DNA of 64,000 nt from Candidatus Dormiibacterota bacterium (GCA_035544955.1 DASZZN010000028.1:16500-80499); one strand, 5' to 3'; shown: positions 51,564-60,746, numbered from the stretch's first letter. Numbers and translations are program-made. Notes: generated from the sequence alone by a model not told the origin.

Positions 51564-52175
51564 CTAATGAACGGCGGCGACCGCCGGGATCTCGTGCTCC
51601 ACGACCTCGAACGGCCTGGGCTGCGCCTCGCCCGTCGAGATCTCCTTTAGCCTGCTCAGAGCATCCTTGAGGTAGCGGCTCTCGCTCTTCCTCATAGCGT
51701 CGTCCGAGTCCCAGAAGCTGATGGCAGCCATCTTGCTGTCGTCAGTCAGGGCACCGTACCAGGCAACAAAGCCCGGCTCGTTGCGGGCGGCGCGCGCCAC
51801 GTCTTGAGCCAATCGGACGGCCTGCGCCTCGGCATCTTTGCGGATGCCCGAGATGGTCAGGCGAGCTGCCTTGGGAGTCTTGTGCGTCTCCTCCTGCGCC
51901 TTCACCTCGGCCACGTGCCGAGTGGTCGGCTTGGTGAGGACGTCCTTCAGCTTGGCCACTTGCTCCTGGTAGTAGCCGCTGGCCTCGTTCGCAAGCAGCG
52001 CCTCCTTCGACTCCCACAGACTCAAAAAGACGGCCTCCCCCTTGGGGTCAAGGCAGAAGCTCACGCCTTTGAAGCCCTTCTGCTTTCTCGCAGCGGTGAA
52101 GATCGACGTGGCGATAATCTCCGCCTGCTCTCGTTTCTTCGGGTCGATCGTGCCTTCCGTGAATCGTGCGTACAT
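51564..52175 (-). CDS. Two-domain antibiotic-biosynthesis-monooxygenase-like (ABM) protein
   Basis: 203 aa from the ATG at 52175, preceded by GGAGG. Two similar ferredoxin-like halves can be seen: about 1-85 (MYARFTEGTIDPKKREQAEI, then KGFKGVSFCLD and VFLSLWESKEALLA) and about 105-190 (NEPGFVAWYGALTDDSKMAA, then ISFWDSDDAMRKSES). This is the ABM dimeric alpha/beta-barrel fold, duplicated in one chain. Members are haem-degrading or quinol oxygenases or only regulators; the role is unknown. Confidence 0.7.
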   Translation of the reverse strand: MYARFTEGTIDPKKREQAEIIATSIFTAARKQKGFKGVSFCLDPKGEAVFLSLWESKEALLANEASGYYQEQVAKLKDVLTKPTTRHVAEVKAQEETHKTPKAARLTISGIRKDAEAQAVRLAQDVARAARNEPGFVAWYGALTDDSKMAAISFWDSDDAMRKSESRYLKDALSRLKEISTGEAQPRPFEVVEHEIPAVAAVH

Positions 52176-52347
52176 CAGGAGCACCTCCACACACGTCCGA
52201 ACATGACGATCAGTTCGGATCACGTGACGGGCTGACTTTCCGCCAGATTGCGGGGTGGGCCTCGCCGAGCGTGCCCACTGGCATTCCCTGGCTCGCAAGG
52301 CTGGCTGAGGGGGAAAACCGACGGTACAGGAACGTCCATCCCATGTA

Positions 52348-52371
52348 GGGCCCTGGTTTACCAGGAGGCCC
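52348..52371. terminator. Hairpin in the 284-bp gap 52176-52459
   Basis: GGGCCCTGG, loop TTTA, then CCAGG and GGCCC with a 2-base bulge: a stable stem of about 9 bp. It lies about 90 bp after the stop of the CBS-domain gene (minus strand) and before the ABM-like gene. No T-run; the function as terminator is uncertain. No gene is seen in this gap. Confidence 0.35.
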
Positions 52372-52459
52372 CTGGGCCGCCGGTTTCTAACCTCAGTATG
52401 TTCCTATTGGAGGCCCCGTGCGGGTCGAGTTTACGGACCCGTGGATCGACTTCCTGGCA

Positions 52460-52834
52460 TCAGTCGCGCAGGGTGGCACGCGAGAGGTCACGGATCGACA
52501 CAATTCCGGCCACATTCTCGCGTTCCATCACAGGGAGGTGCCGGAAGTTCCCGGCCAGCATGATTTCCAGAGCTTGCTCAACAGATGCTTCGGGGCCCAC
52601 CGTGACGGGGCTTCGGGTCATCCATTGAGCTACCGGCTGGCTCGATGACGAAACGTCGTGGGACATCGCTCGGACCAGATCCCGCTCGGTGAAGATTCCT
52701 TCCAGTCTCTCTTTCTCCATCACGAGAACCGCGCCCACTCCCTGCATCCCCATGACGGTCACCGCCGCTGCAACAGAGGTTGAGGGCTCCACCGTGATCA
52801 GCTCCGCGGTCATAACCTCGCGAACGGCGGTCAT
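52460..52834 (-). CDS. CBS-domain protein
   Basis: 124 aa: a tandem CBS pair and nothing else. The first module covers about 5-60 (VREVMTAELITVEPSTSVAA, LEGIFTERDLVRAM) and the second about 68-122 (QWMTRSPVTVGPEASVEQAL, VAGIVSIRDLSRA). CBS pairs bind adenosine ligands and usually sense cellular energy state. It stands alone between an ABM-like protein and the candidate selenoprotein gene. Confidence 0.88.
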   Translation of the reverse strand: MTAVREVMTAELITVEPSTSVAAAVTVMGMQGVGAVLVMEKERLEGIFTERDLVRAMSHDVSSSSQPVAQWMTRSPVTVGPEASVEQALEIMLAGNFRHLPVMERENVAGIVSIRDLSRATLRD

Positions 52835-52889
52835 CTGTGCCTGCTGCCATTATGCGAGCAGTCAGGGGCGCCCGACGCGTCGGCCGAGC

Positions 52890-53228
52890 CTACGGCGAGT
52901 CGTAGAGCAGCCGCGCCCACTCGTCCCCGGAGAAATCGAGGTGTAGTCCGCGGAAGGGTCCGAGGCCACCAACGGTGACAGGGATCTCGCGAGGCATGCG
53001 ACGCCGGATTCGCGGGTCGAGGAGGATGCGCCGGCCGGCCACCGCGCCGATGTCGACAAGCTCGGACCGTTCATCGCCTCGCCGGCTCCGACGGAGCCGC
53101 AGGTCACGGATGTGACCTCCGCCTCAACAGCGCGTGTCGCTGTAGGCGATGACGAGTGCATCCTGGTTGGGATGCTCATTGAGCCAGCGCTGTGCCCGAT
53201 CGTCGAATACGACGGCGAATTCGCCCAT
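52890..53228 (-). CDS. Candidate selenoprotein of unknown family with Cys-Sec motif (TGA at 53126-53124)
   Basis: From the ATG at 53228 (or GTG at 53231) the frame reads MGEFAVVFDDRAQRWLNE, then DALVIAYSDTRC, then TGA as codon 35, and continues without a stop for 77 more codons (GGGHIRDLRLRR, GRRILLDPRIRRRMPREIPV, FRGLHLDFSGDEWARLLYD) to TAG at 52892-52890. Both parts are GC-rich at third positions and protein-like. The stop falls next to a Cys and before GGG, so a Cys-Sec redox pair is possible. Two tandem perfect 7-bp hairpins follow the UGA. The start is 27 bp after the FAD oxidase stop, with AGGGAG in between, so the two form an operon. The alternative is a nonsense-mutated gene. Confidence 0.55.
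53083..53126 (-). promoter_or_regulatory. UGA with two tandem hairpins, candidate bacterial SECIS
   Basis: On the minus strand, after UGA and 5 bases: AGGUCAC/GUGACCU with loop AUCC (53101-53118), one base, then CGGCUCC/GGAGCCG with loop GUC (53083-53099). Both stems are perfect 7-mers. The second loop is about 31 bases from the UGA and begins with G, within the range described for bacterial SECIS; the first loop is only 12 bases away. Confidence 0.5.
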
Positions 53229-53255
53229 CACCAGATTATGGCGCTCCCTGCATGG

Positions 53256-54620
53256 CTAAGCGGGCGGGATGTTCTGGTTGTAGCGGAAGACGTTTTGAGG
53301 GTCGTACTTCGCCTTCAACGCCCGCAGCCGCCGGTACTTCTCTCCCCCATAGGCACCCTTGACCTCTTCGGCACTGGCGTCGTCGCTGAGGTAGTTCACG
53401 TAGGCCGCGCCGCCGCCCGACAGCGGCTCGATCCTTGCGGCGAAGGCACGCGTCCACTGAATATGTCGCTGCGGATTCCCATCTTCTTCCCAGATTGCGA
53501 GCGCGCTGATGTTGAAGCGTTTGTCCCGCTGGCTGTAGGCGGTGTCCGCGTCCGCCACTCTGCTGGCGGCGCCGTGGGGCGCCTCGATCAGGATGGCCGA
53601 GTGTTCGGAGGTCATAGCGCCGGCCGCATCCATCACCGCATCGATCGCCGCGTCAGGCATCTCGCCAACGAAGTGGCCCTTCCAGTAGTTCTGGAGTCCG
53701 AACGGGATTTCCGCGAAGAGGTGCTGGACTTCGATATAGCTGATCGGGCGGATCCCATCATCCAGCGGCGTTCCAACGTTCTGCAGGACACGGATCAGGG
53801 GCTCGCCGGTGTGGGCCGGCCCGTTGTAGCAGGCGGCAACGAGCGCCACCGTGCCCATCCCCGGAAGCATGACGATCGCGTAGGCGCAGCTCAGTTCATC
53901 CGGTCCGCCCATCGTCACCTCACGGAACGCTTGCAGGGCCTCGCGGCCATCCTTGATCGGCCAGATGACCATGCCGCCGAACAACGCTCCGACCGGGTGG
54001 AGTTGAAATTCGAAGGAGGTTACGACGCCGAAGTTGCCGCCGCCGCCGCGCACGGCCCAGTAGAGGTCTGAGTTCTCGTCGGCAGTCGCTTTGACGAAGC
54101 GGCCGTCCGCCAGCACGACGTCGACCGACCGGACGTTGTCGCAAGCGAGGCCGTAGCTGCCCATCAGGAAGCCGAGCCCGCCCCCGAGGGTCAGCCCCGC
54201 GATCCCGGTACTGGCCACAGTCCCCCCGGTCGTGGCCAAACCGTGCGCCTGGCACTCGAGATCGAAGTCCGTGTAGTTGCATCCCGGATCGGCGTGGGCG
54301 ACCCGGCGCTTGGGATCAACCCGCACGCTACGAAGGCGCGATAGGTCGATCAGCATCTGGTCGTCGCAGGCCGCATGTCCGGCAACGTTGTGTCCGCCGC
54401 CTCGGACCGCGACCAGGAGGTCGTTCTCTCGGGCGAAGCGCACCGCCTGCATCACATCGCCGGCCCCCAGCGCCTGGACAATGACCCGCGGCCGCTTGTC
54501 GATCATGCCGTTGAAGATCCGCCGTGCCGCGTCGTACGCTGGCTCCCCCGGCTGAAGAACGCTGCCGTGCACGTGCGCCGCCAGAGAAGCGAGCGCCTGT
54601 TCGCTCGTCACGGTTGCCAT
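53256..54620 (-). CDS. FAD-binding oxidoreductase, berberine-bridge-enzyme (PCMH) type
   Basis: 454 aa with GGAGGG five bases before the ATG. The FAD-binding PCMH domain holds VRGGGHNVAGH, where His77 is the usual covalent FAD ligand, and the second block ATTGGTVASTGIAGLTLGGG without the cysteine seen in bicovalent members. A BBE-type C-terminus is present (VNYLSDDASAEEVKGAYGGE, then KYDPQNVFRYNQNIPP). It oxidises an alcohol, sugar or alkaloid-like substrate with O2. The gene at 53228 is downstream in the same operon. Confidence 0.9.
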   Translation of the reverse strand: MATVTSEQALASLAAHVHGSVLQPGEPAYDAARRIFNGMIDKRPRVIVQALGAGDVMQAVRFARENDLLVAVRGGGHNVAGHAACDDQMLIDLSRLRSVRVDPKRRVAHADPGCNYTDFDLECQAHGLATTGGTVASTGIAGLTLGGGLGFLMGSYGLACDNVRSVDVVLADGRFVKATADENSDLYWAVRGGGGNFGVVTSFEFQLHPVGALFGGMVIWPIKDGREALQAFREVTMGGPDELSCAYAIVMLPGMGTVALVAACYNGPAHTGEPLIRVLQNVGTPLDDGIRPISYIEVQHLFAEIPFGLQNYWKGHFVGEMPDAAIDAVMDAAGAMTSEHSAILIEAPHGAASRVADADTAYSQRDKRFNISALAIWEEDGNPQRHIQWTRAFAARIEPLSGGGAAYVNYLSDDASAEEVKGAYGGEKYRRLRALKAKYDPQNVFRYNQNIPPA

Positions 54621-54710
54621 GCCACCCTCCCGTAAACCAGTGGTGGTTGACGTCTGGGGCAGAGTGTACTATGCAACTTGACAGTCTCGACAGCCGTTCG
54701 GAGGGGAAAC

Positions 54711-55655
54711 ATGGTCATCAATTTCCATGTGCACATGATGCGGTACGAGGTCGACTGGCCTCGCGCACTGGGCGAGTTCTACATCAAGGAGATGTTCCAG
54801 GGCGACTGCTGGCTGACGGGTAAGCCCTGGCGGCCCGAGGACTTTTGCGTGCCGGTCGAACGGTTGATCCAGGACATGGACGCGGGCAAGATCGACAAGT
54901 CGGTGGTGCTGGGCGTGGGCTACATGCCGTGGAATGCCTATGACCCGAACTCCGCCGAGTACGTCAAGAGCATGGTGGACGCGTATCCCGACCGGTTGAT
55001 TGGTTTCTTCACGGGGAACCCGACCGGCGGCTACGAAGAGGCCAAGCGTTTCGAGGTAGCGGTGACCAAGTATGGCCTGCGCGGGCTGAAGATGCTACCT
55101 TCGTATAACTACGTGGCGCTCAACGATCGCCGCATCTGGCCCCTCTACGAGGCCGCCCAGGCGCTCAAGGTGCCGGTCATGGTGCACACGGGATGGAGCG
55201 CCATGCCGAAGGGCAAGATGCTCGCCTACGACCATCCCCTTTATCTCGAAGACGTCATGGTCGACTTCCCCGACCTCACGCTGGTCATCGGCCACACCGG
55301 CTTCATGTGGGCCGAGGAGGTCATCTTCTTCATGGGCAAGTTCCGTAACGTGTGGGGCGACTTCGCCTATTGGGCCGAGGGAATCCCGCTCTGGAAGGTT
55401 GCGCAAGTGTGGAGCTTCGCAAAGAAAATGGGCGTCATGGACCGCTTCATCTGGGGCACCGACTACCCGTATGTGCCGTTCACCAACGGTCTGGAACTCT
55501 TCTCTAAGGTCGCGGCCTATACGCGAAAGCACGAGCTAGAACCCTACGTCACCGAGGAGGATCAGGCCGGCTTCTTCGGCGAGAACGCGGCGCGCCTGCT
55601 AGGACTGAGGGAATCGGTGGGAGTTTCGAATGGACCCGTCGCAGGCTGTCCGTGA
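54711..55655 (+). CDS. Amidohydrolase family 2 (ACMSD-like) metal-dependent hydrolase/decarboxylase
   Basis: 314 aa from the ATG at 54711, preceded by GGAGGGG. Metal ligands are visible: HxH in NFHVHMM, His in VMVHTGW, His in VIGHTGF and Asp in IWGTDYP, the pattern of the amidohydrolase_2 (ACMSD/OHCU) family. LRGLKMLPSYN is the usual 'GxKl' segment. Members hydrolyse or decarboxylate aromatic or carboxylic acids; the substrate is unknown. The 3' end overlaps the next gene by 26 bp. Confidence 0.88.
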   Translation: MVINFHVHMMRYEVDWPRALGEFYIKEMFQGDCWLTGKPWRPEDFCVPVERLIQDMDAGKIDKSVVLGVGYMPWNAYDPNSAEYVKSMVDAYPDRLIGFFTGNPTGGYEEAKRFEVAVTKYGLRGLKMLPSYNYVALNDRRIWPLYEAAQALKVPVMVHTGWSAMPKGKMLAYDHPLYLEDVMVDFPDLTLVIGHTGFMWAEEVIFFMGKFRNVWGDFAYWAEGIPLWKVAQVWSFAKKMGVMDRFIWGTDYPYVPFTNGLELFSKVAAYTRKHELEPYVTEEDQAGFFGENAARLLGLRESVGVSNGPVAGCP

Positions 55656-56058
55656 CGAGATCGCGGACCTGAGCCGCGGCGACCTGGAAGCGGTTCTCAG
55701 CTACTACACCGACGACGTCTACTTCGAAGATACGTCGGTGCCGACGCCCTGCCGGACCAAGGCCGAGATGCGCGACTTCATGCAGGTCTTTTACGACGCC
55801 TTCCCGGACCTGCGGATCGAGATCCGCAACGTCTTCGAGGGCGGTCGCTACGTCACGGCGGAGTACGACCTGCTCGGTACGATGCGGGGCGAATTCCTCG
55901 GCCATTCCCCCACCGGCAAGGCCTTCCGCATCAAGGCCGTGTCGATCTACGAACACAACGGCACCCTCTTCACCAAAGAGACGGTCTACTACGACTCTGC
56001 ATCACTGCTATCGCAGATTGGCTTGAGCGGCGCTGACCTTAAAAGCTCGGTGGGGTGA
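55630..56058 (+). CDS. NTF2-like/SnoaL-fold protein
   Basis: 142 aa; the ATG lies inside the last 26 bases of the amidohydrolase gene, so translation is coupled. RGDLEAVLSYYTDDVYFEDT, FYDAFPDLRIEIRNVFEGG and GKAFRIKAVSIYEHNG are typical SnoaL/NTF2 cone features. It may be a small isomerase, hydratase or binding protein acting with the amidohydrolase. The 3' end overlaps the convergent regulator gene by 20 bp. Confidence 0.82.
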   Translation: MDPSQAVRDEIADLSRGDLEAVLSYYTDDVYFEDTSVPTPCRTKAEMRDFMQVFYDAFPDLRIEIRNVFEGGRYVTAEYDLLGTMRGEFLGHSPTGKAFRIKAVSIYEHNGTLFTKETVYYDSASLLSQIGLSGADLKSSVG

Positions 56059-56632
56059 TCGCGGAGACGACCTCCGCCTCTTGGTCTCCAACCACCCGGG
56101 CCTTGTGCGGCAGCCCGGCGTTGTAGTAGATCGAGTCGCCCTCATTCAGCTCGTAGTCGATGCCGCCGACGGTGATCACGACGTGCCCCTTGAGGACGAG
56201 CGCGCATTCCTCGCCCTCATGCGCTCGCGGGGCCGGGTCGGCGCCGGGGCGCAGCCGCATGATGATCATCTCCATCCGATGCTGGACGTCGGGCGAGATG
56301 AGCTCGTACGAATAGGGCGCGTTCGGCTGGCGAATCATCTTCCGCTGGCGCTTGCGGACCACGATGCCGTTCGACTCGCGGCCGGTAAACAGGAGAAAAA
56401 CCGGGATTTCCATGGCGGCCGCGATGGAGCGCAGCACCATGATCGAGGGATAGGCGATCCCTCGCTCGACGCTGCTGAGAAAGCTTCGGGTCACCCCGAC
56501 CCGGGCGGCGAGCCCCGCCAGGGTCAACCCTCGTTCCAACCGAAACTGGTGGATGCGGCCGCCTAACTCGGCATCGCGTTCGATCGCCACCGTCTCCGTC
56601 TCCGCCGGCCCAGTGCCCCGTTTCGACCCCAT
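56039..56632 (-). CDS. XRE-family transcriptional regulator with C-terminal cupin
   Basis: 197 aa. The helix-turn-helix is at about 25-80 (FRLERGLTLAGLAARVGVTR, SFLSSVERGIAYPSIMVLRS). The cupin domain follows (MIIMRLRPGADPAPRAHEGE, ECALVLKGHVVITVGG, GDSIYYNAGLPHKARV). This architecture usually controls catabolic or transport operons by sensing a small ligand. It is 48 bp downstream of the D-aminoacylase gene and probably in the same operon. Confidence 0.9.
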   Translation of the reverse strand: MGSKRGTGPAETETVAIERDAELGGRIHQFRLERGLTLAGLAARVGVTRSFLSSVERGIAYPSIMVLRSIAAAMEIPVFLLFTGRESNGIVVRKRQRKMIRQPNAPYSYELISPDVQHRMEMIIMRLRPGADPAPRAHEGEECALVLKGHVVITVGGIDYELNEGDSIYYNAGLPHKARVVGDQEAEVVSAITPPSF

Positions 56633-56680
56633 CTCCGCCCCGATGTTAAGTGATTATTAGACGGTCAAGCGACGGCGACC

Positions 56681-58336
56681 TCACGCGTTCGCGGCCCCCC
56701 GTCGAACTACCTGCCCCGCCAGCGTTTTCGCGTCGAATCGACCGTGGTCGACCACCACCTGGCCGTTGATCATGACGTAGTCGATGCCGACCGGCTCCCT
56801 TGTCGGTTCGGTGTAGGTGGTCTTGTCGTCAATCGTCGTCGGATCGAAGACGACCAGATCGGCGAACGCGCCCTCCCGGATCGCACCCCGCTTCTTGAGG
56901 CCGAACCGCTGCGCGGGCAGCGAGGTGATGCGCCGCACCGCGTCTTCCAGAGAAAACAATTTGCGGTTGCGCACGAAATGGCCGAGCACTCGCGGCATCG
57001 CCCCATACCCCGCCGGGTGCGGGACGCCTTTGCCGGTGATGATCGCGTCGGTCTCGAAGGAGGCGTAGGGATGTGCCATGAGCTTCTCCAGCCCCGCCTC
57101 CTCATTGAGTTCGCCCGAGACACCGAAGTAGAGGCACATCGCGTGCCCGTTCTCCTCCAGCGTCAGGTCCGCCGCCACCTCGAACGGATCCTTGCCACGC
57201 TCGATGGCGATTGCCTCGAGGCTCTTGCCTTCGAGATGCTTGTTGCGTTCGCTTTCGACCCACATCACCCACACGTTTTTCCACCCGGTGGCCTCGACCA
57301 GGTTGTGAGGCCACCCGCCCGGCATCCAGCACGGCCAGCCGGGCACATCCTCCTCGATCGACTGGGCGATCTTCTTGCGAGTCTGAGAGTCACGAAGCCG
57401 CTCCAGCAGAGCGTCGACGCCGCCCGCTAGCGCCCAGGGTGGGTAGATCGCGAGCAGCGTGGTGTTGGCGGCGATGTAGGGGATGACGTCGAAGCCGGTG
57501 TCGACTCCGCGCGCCCGGGCCTGCTCGTGGAGCTCGATCGCCCGATCGATCTTTGGCCAGTTCGGCCGGCCGAAGGCCTCGATGTGCGAGTGCTGGCAGG
57601 CGATGCCGTTCTCCTCTCCCACCCGGATCACTTCGCGGGTGGCCGGGATCAAGGTCTCACTCGATCCGCGGACGTGGCTGGTGTAGATCGCGTCCTTCGG
57701 GAGCGCCGAGGCGAGCTCAATGATTTCCTCCGGGGGGGCGAAGATCCCCGGCGCGTACAGCAAACCGGTCGAAAAGCCGAAGGCGCCTTCCTCCACAGAG
57801 CGCCGGATCAGTTCCTTCATCCGTTGGAACTCATCACGCGTCAGCTCGCGCCCCTCGAATCCCACCTCGTGGATGCGGACCGGGCCGTGGGCGACCATCG
57901 GCACGACATTCATTGACACCCCATTCGTTTCGAGGTAGTCGAGGAACTCCCCGAAACTGCGCCATTCCCAGGGCAGCTCCTCCCCTTTCAGGAAGGTCGT
58001 GTAACTCTTCATCTGGTCGAGCGTCTTGACGTTGACGGGCGCCGGCGCGTAGCCGCAGTTGCCGGTCACGATGGTCGTGATTCCCTGCTTGACGAAGGGC
58101 GCCAGCACCTGCGCGTGGCCCTTGACCGGCAACAGGAACTCACTGTGGGAGTGGATATCGATGAACCCGGGGGCCACCATGTGCCCCCGGGCATCGATCA
58201 CCAGACGGGCCTCGGCCTGACCGTCGAGCTTACCGACGGCCTCGATGCGGTCGCGGGTGATGCCGATTTCCCCTGGAAACCATGGGTTGCCGGTTCCGTC
58301 CGCGATCCGCGCGTTTACGATCAGGGTGTCAAACAT
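56681..58336 (-). CDS. N-acyl-D-amino-acid deacylase (D-aminoacylase) family amidohydrolase
   Basis: 551 aa. Metal-site hallmarks are PGFIDIHSHSEF with His62/His64 and the bridging Cys94 in TGNCGY. Later features are YTSHVRGSSETLI, CQHSHIEAFGR and the C-terminal re-entry into the small beta domain (GAIREGAFADLVVFDPTTI). The family hydrolyses N-acyl-D-amino acids or related amides and dihydropyrimidine-like compounds. It lies 11 bp downstream of the solute-binding-protein gene, so the imported compound is probably its substrate. Confidence 0.88.
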   Translation of the reverse strand: MFDTLIVNARIADGTGNPWFPGEIGITRDRIEAVGKLDGQAEARLVIDARGHMVAPGFIDIHSHSEFLLPVKGHAQVLAPFVKQGITTIVTGNCGYAPAPVNVKTLDQMKSYTTFLKGEELPWEWRSFGEFLDYLETNGVSMNVVPMVAHGPVRIHEVGFEGRELTRDEFQRMKELIRRSVEEGAFGFSTGLLYAPGIFAPPEEIIELASALPKDAIYTSHVRGSSETLIPATREVIRVGEENGIACQHSHIEAFGRPNWPKIDRAIELHEQARARGVDTGFDVIPYIAANTTLLAIYPPWALAGGVDALLERLRDSQTRKKIAQSIEEDVPGWPCWMPGGWPHNLVEATGWKNVWVMWVESERNKHLEGKSLEAIAIERGKDPFEVAADLTLEENGHAMCLYFGVSGELNEEAGLEKLMAHPYASFETDAIITGKGVPHPAGYGAMPRVLGHFVRNRKLFSLEDAVRRITSLPAQRFGLKKRGAIREGAFADLVVFDPTTIDDKTTYTEPTREPVGIDYVMINGQVVVDHGRFDAKTLAGQVVRRGAANA

Positions 58337-58347
58337 TCACGCCACCA

Positions 58348-59712
58348 CTACGCGAACTTGCCCGCCTTCTCGTCAGTGACGACCCCGTCGAGCGCCGACT
58401 GGCCGGAAGCGTGGGCCGCCGAGATGGTGGACTGCCCGGTCAGCGCCGAAGACACCGCCGCCTCGATCGTGTCGGCGATCTTCTGATAGGCGGGACGGGT
58501 CTCGTACCGGTCACCCTTGTACTGTTGCTGCTGGAAGGTCGTGTCGACGATCTGCTTGTCCGTCCCGGAAAGCGACCCATTGGTGTAGTCGGACTTGTAG
58601 GCTGGAAAGCCGTCCTCGCCGGCAGGATCGAACTGGTGAAGTGCGGTCCGCTTGGTCAGCAACCCCAGCTGGTTCGAGGAATTCGAGAAATATTTGAGCA
58701 GCTCCAGGGCTCGTTGCGGCTGCTTCGCCGTCTTGGGGATGGCGAAACACTCGCCGACATACTGGCCGCCCGATTTCGGGCCGCTCGACTTGCCAGGGAC
58801 GATGCCAACCTGGACGTTGCCGGCCCCGATGGTCGACACACTCGAATCGACGCCCTCGTACCAGATGTGCTGGTAGTCGATCAGCATCGCCGCTTTGCCG
58901 GAAAAGAACACCTTCTTGGCTTCGACGTCGTAAATGCCCCAGGGCGAGGTGACGACCTCGCGAGGCATGGAGGGCAGCAGCGCCTTCATGTCCGCCGTCG
59001 CCTGCTTGGCTTCGGCGCTGTCGAAGTTGACCCGCTCGCCGACGCCGGGGTTGCCGTACAGCGAGCCGCCGTTGAGATGGAGCCAGACGCAGTACTTGGG
59101 GAAGAGGTAGCCCGGGGCCCAGCCGTCGACGTAGCCGAAGTTCCCGCCGGTCGTCATCTTCTTGGCCGCGGCCACGAAGTCTTCGTAATTGGTCGGGAAC
59201 GCGACCCCGGCTGCGCTCAGCATCGTCTTGTTTGCGTAGAGGACATAGGTATAGACGTTGCTCGGCAAGCCGTAGAACTTGCCGTCTGTCGCCTTGATCT
59301 GCTTCAGCGAAACCGGCAGCATGTCGCTCGTGTCCGGGGTGAAGCTCAGTGAGTCGAGGGGCGTCAGGTATTTGCGAAACTGCTCCACCCAGGCACGCCA
59401 CAGGTAGACGACATCCCAGGTGTAGCCCCCGCTGGCGAAGGCGGTCGAGAGCTTCGCCGGTAGGAGCGCGAACGCCTCGCGCGTCAGCGTGATGCTCGCA
59501 TTGTTGCTCTGCTCGAAGCTGCCCTTGATGTACGCGTAGTAAGGAGTGTGGTTGGCAAGCAAGACGTTGAGCGTCACGTGCGCCTGCGGAGTTGCCGCGC
59601 TCGAACCGCAGGCAGCCAGGAGGTCCGCCATCGCGACCCCCCCCACGGCCATCGCCGAGGTCTTCAGGAAGTCGCGCCTGGTCCAGTCGGGAACGGTGAT
59701 ACGTTCGGACAT
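58348..59712 (-). CDS. ABC transporter solute-binding lipoprotein, sugar type (family 1)
   Basis: 454 aa from the ATG at 59712 (GGAGGA upstream); the longer reading further upstream has no support. The leader combines a Tat motif (TRRDFLKTSA) with a lipobox (LLAACGSS), so the protein is exported folded and lipid-anchored. The rest has the family-1 extracellular binding-protein pattern (KFYGLPSNVYTYVLYANKTM, GKAAMLIDYQHIW). It delivers the substrate to the two permeases encoded upstream. Confidence 0.9.
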   Translation of the reverse strand: MSERITVPDWTRRDFLKTSAMAVGGVAMADLLAACGSSAATPQAHVTLNVLLANHTPYYAYIKGSFEQSNNASITLTREAFALLPAKLSTAFASGGYTWDVVYLWRAWVEQFRKYLTPLDSLSFTPDTSDMLPVSLKQIKATDGKFYGLPSNVYTYVLYANKTMLSAAGVAFPTNYEDFVAAAKKMTTGGNFGYVDGWAPGYLFPKYCVWLHLNGGSLYGNPGVGERVNFDSAEAKQATADMKALLPSMPREVVTSPWGIYDVEAKKVFFSGKAAMLIDYQHIWYEGVDSSVSTIGAGNVQVGIVPGKSSGPKSGGQYVGECFAIPKTAKQPQRALELLKYFSNSSNQLGLLTKRTALHQFDPAGEDGFPAYKSDYTNGSLSGTDKQIVDTTFQQQQYKGDRYETRPAYQKIADTIEAAVSSALTGQSTISAAHASGQSALDGVVTDEKAGKFA

Positions 59713-59729
59713 GTCTATTGTTCCTCCTC

Positions 59730-60746
59730 TTACTTGACTGAGCCTTCGCCGATGTCGCGGATGACGTAGCGCTGCATCAGCAACGCCAGGAGTAGGACGG
59801 GGACGCTCGCCGCCATTCCCGCCGCGGAGAGCTGTGGTTCGATCCGATTGATCGGATCCATGAAGTTGACGATGGTGGGCGCCAGCATCGGCGTCTGGCT
59901 GATGTACATGACCTTCGCGAACAGGAGCTCGTTCCAGGAGAGCAAAAAGGCGAAGACCGCCGTGGTCGCGATGCTGGGCAGGATGAGGGGCAGGACGACA
60001 CGCCGGAGCGCTCCCGCGCGGCTGCATCCGTCGACCCGCGCCGCGTACTCGGTATCAGGGTCGACCGCGTCGAATGCGCCGACCATCAACCAGACCACGA
60101 AGGGCAGAATGATGGCGCTGTGCCCGAGGAACATTCCCGGCAGCGAATCAACCAGCTGCAGGCTCTTGATGATCCCGACCAGCGGGACGAACAAGATGAT
60201 CCCGGGAAGCATGTAGGTGATCATCACGGCGGAGTGAAGGGCGCCCCGTCCAGGAAACCGAATGCGGGCGATCGCGTAGGCGCCGAGGATCGCGCACAGG
60301 GTGGTGAAGATCGCGACCGTCGCCGCCACGATCAGGCTATTGCGATAGGCCTCGCCATAGACCGACGCTGCGGTGGAGCCGAAACCGGCACCGGCATTGA
60401 ACAACTGCGCATAAAACTCCGTGGTGAAGTGAATCGGCAGGATGTGCGGGCCGCTGAGCAGCTCGATCCGGCTCTGGAACGAGCCGACCAGCACGACCAC
60501 CACGAACGGCACCACGATCGCCGCAACCACCACGATAGCCAGAAGCCCGGCGACGACCCGGGTCCCCAGGTCCAAGCGCACGCCGTTGAGCCCGCGGCCG
60601 AGGAGCGTCAGGCCGAAGGCGACGGCCACGAGCCAGAGCCAGAACACCCAGCCGGCGTGGTAGTGGACCTGCAGCGCCTCGATCGCGGTGGCCAGCACCA
60701 GGATGGAGCCGCCAGCGATCGCCTGGGCGCGGCCGGACAGCGTCAT
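59730..60746 (-). CDS. ABC transporter permease, MalG/UgpE-like
   Basis: 338 aa from the ATG at 60746, which overlaps the stop of the upstream permease. About eight hydrophobic segments; the EAA loop (YAARVDGCSRAGALRRVVLP) that contacts the ATPase is near residue 240. Compared with typical MalG proteins (about 280 aa) there are two extra N-terminal hydrophobic segments (about 11-60). Second membrane subunit of the sugar-type importer. Confidence 0.9.
   Translation of the reverse strand: MTLSGRAQAIAGGSILVLATAIEALQVHYHAGWVFWLWLVAVAFGLTLLGRGLNGVRLDLGTRVVAGLLAIVVVAAIVVPFVVVVLVGSFQSRIELLSGPHILPIHFTTEFYAQLFNAGAGFGSTAASVYGEAYRNSLIVAATVAIFTTLCAILGAYAIARIRFPGRGALHSAVMITYMLPGIILFVPLVGIIKSLQLVDSLPGMFLGHSAIILPFVVWLMVGAFDAVDPDTEYAARVDGCSRAGALRRVVLPLILPSIATTAVFAFLLSWNELLFAKVMYISQTPMLAPTIVNFMDPINRIEPQLSAAGMAASVPVLLLALLMQRYVIRDIGEGSVK

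Noticed and set aside
53112..54071. Long plus-strand open frame (319 codons) opposite the FAD oxidase gene
   Set aside because: Antisense shadow of a well-supported FAD oxidase; composition is arginine/valine/glycine-rich without motifs.
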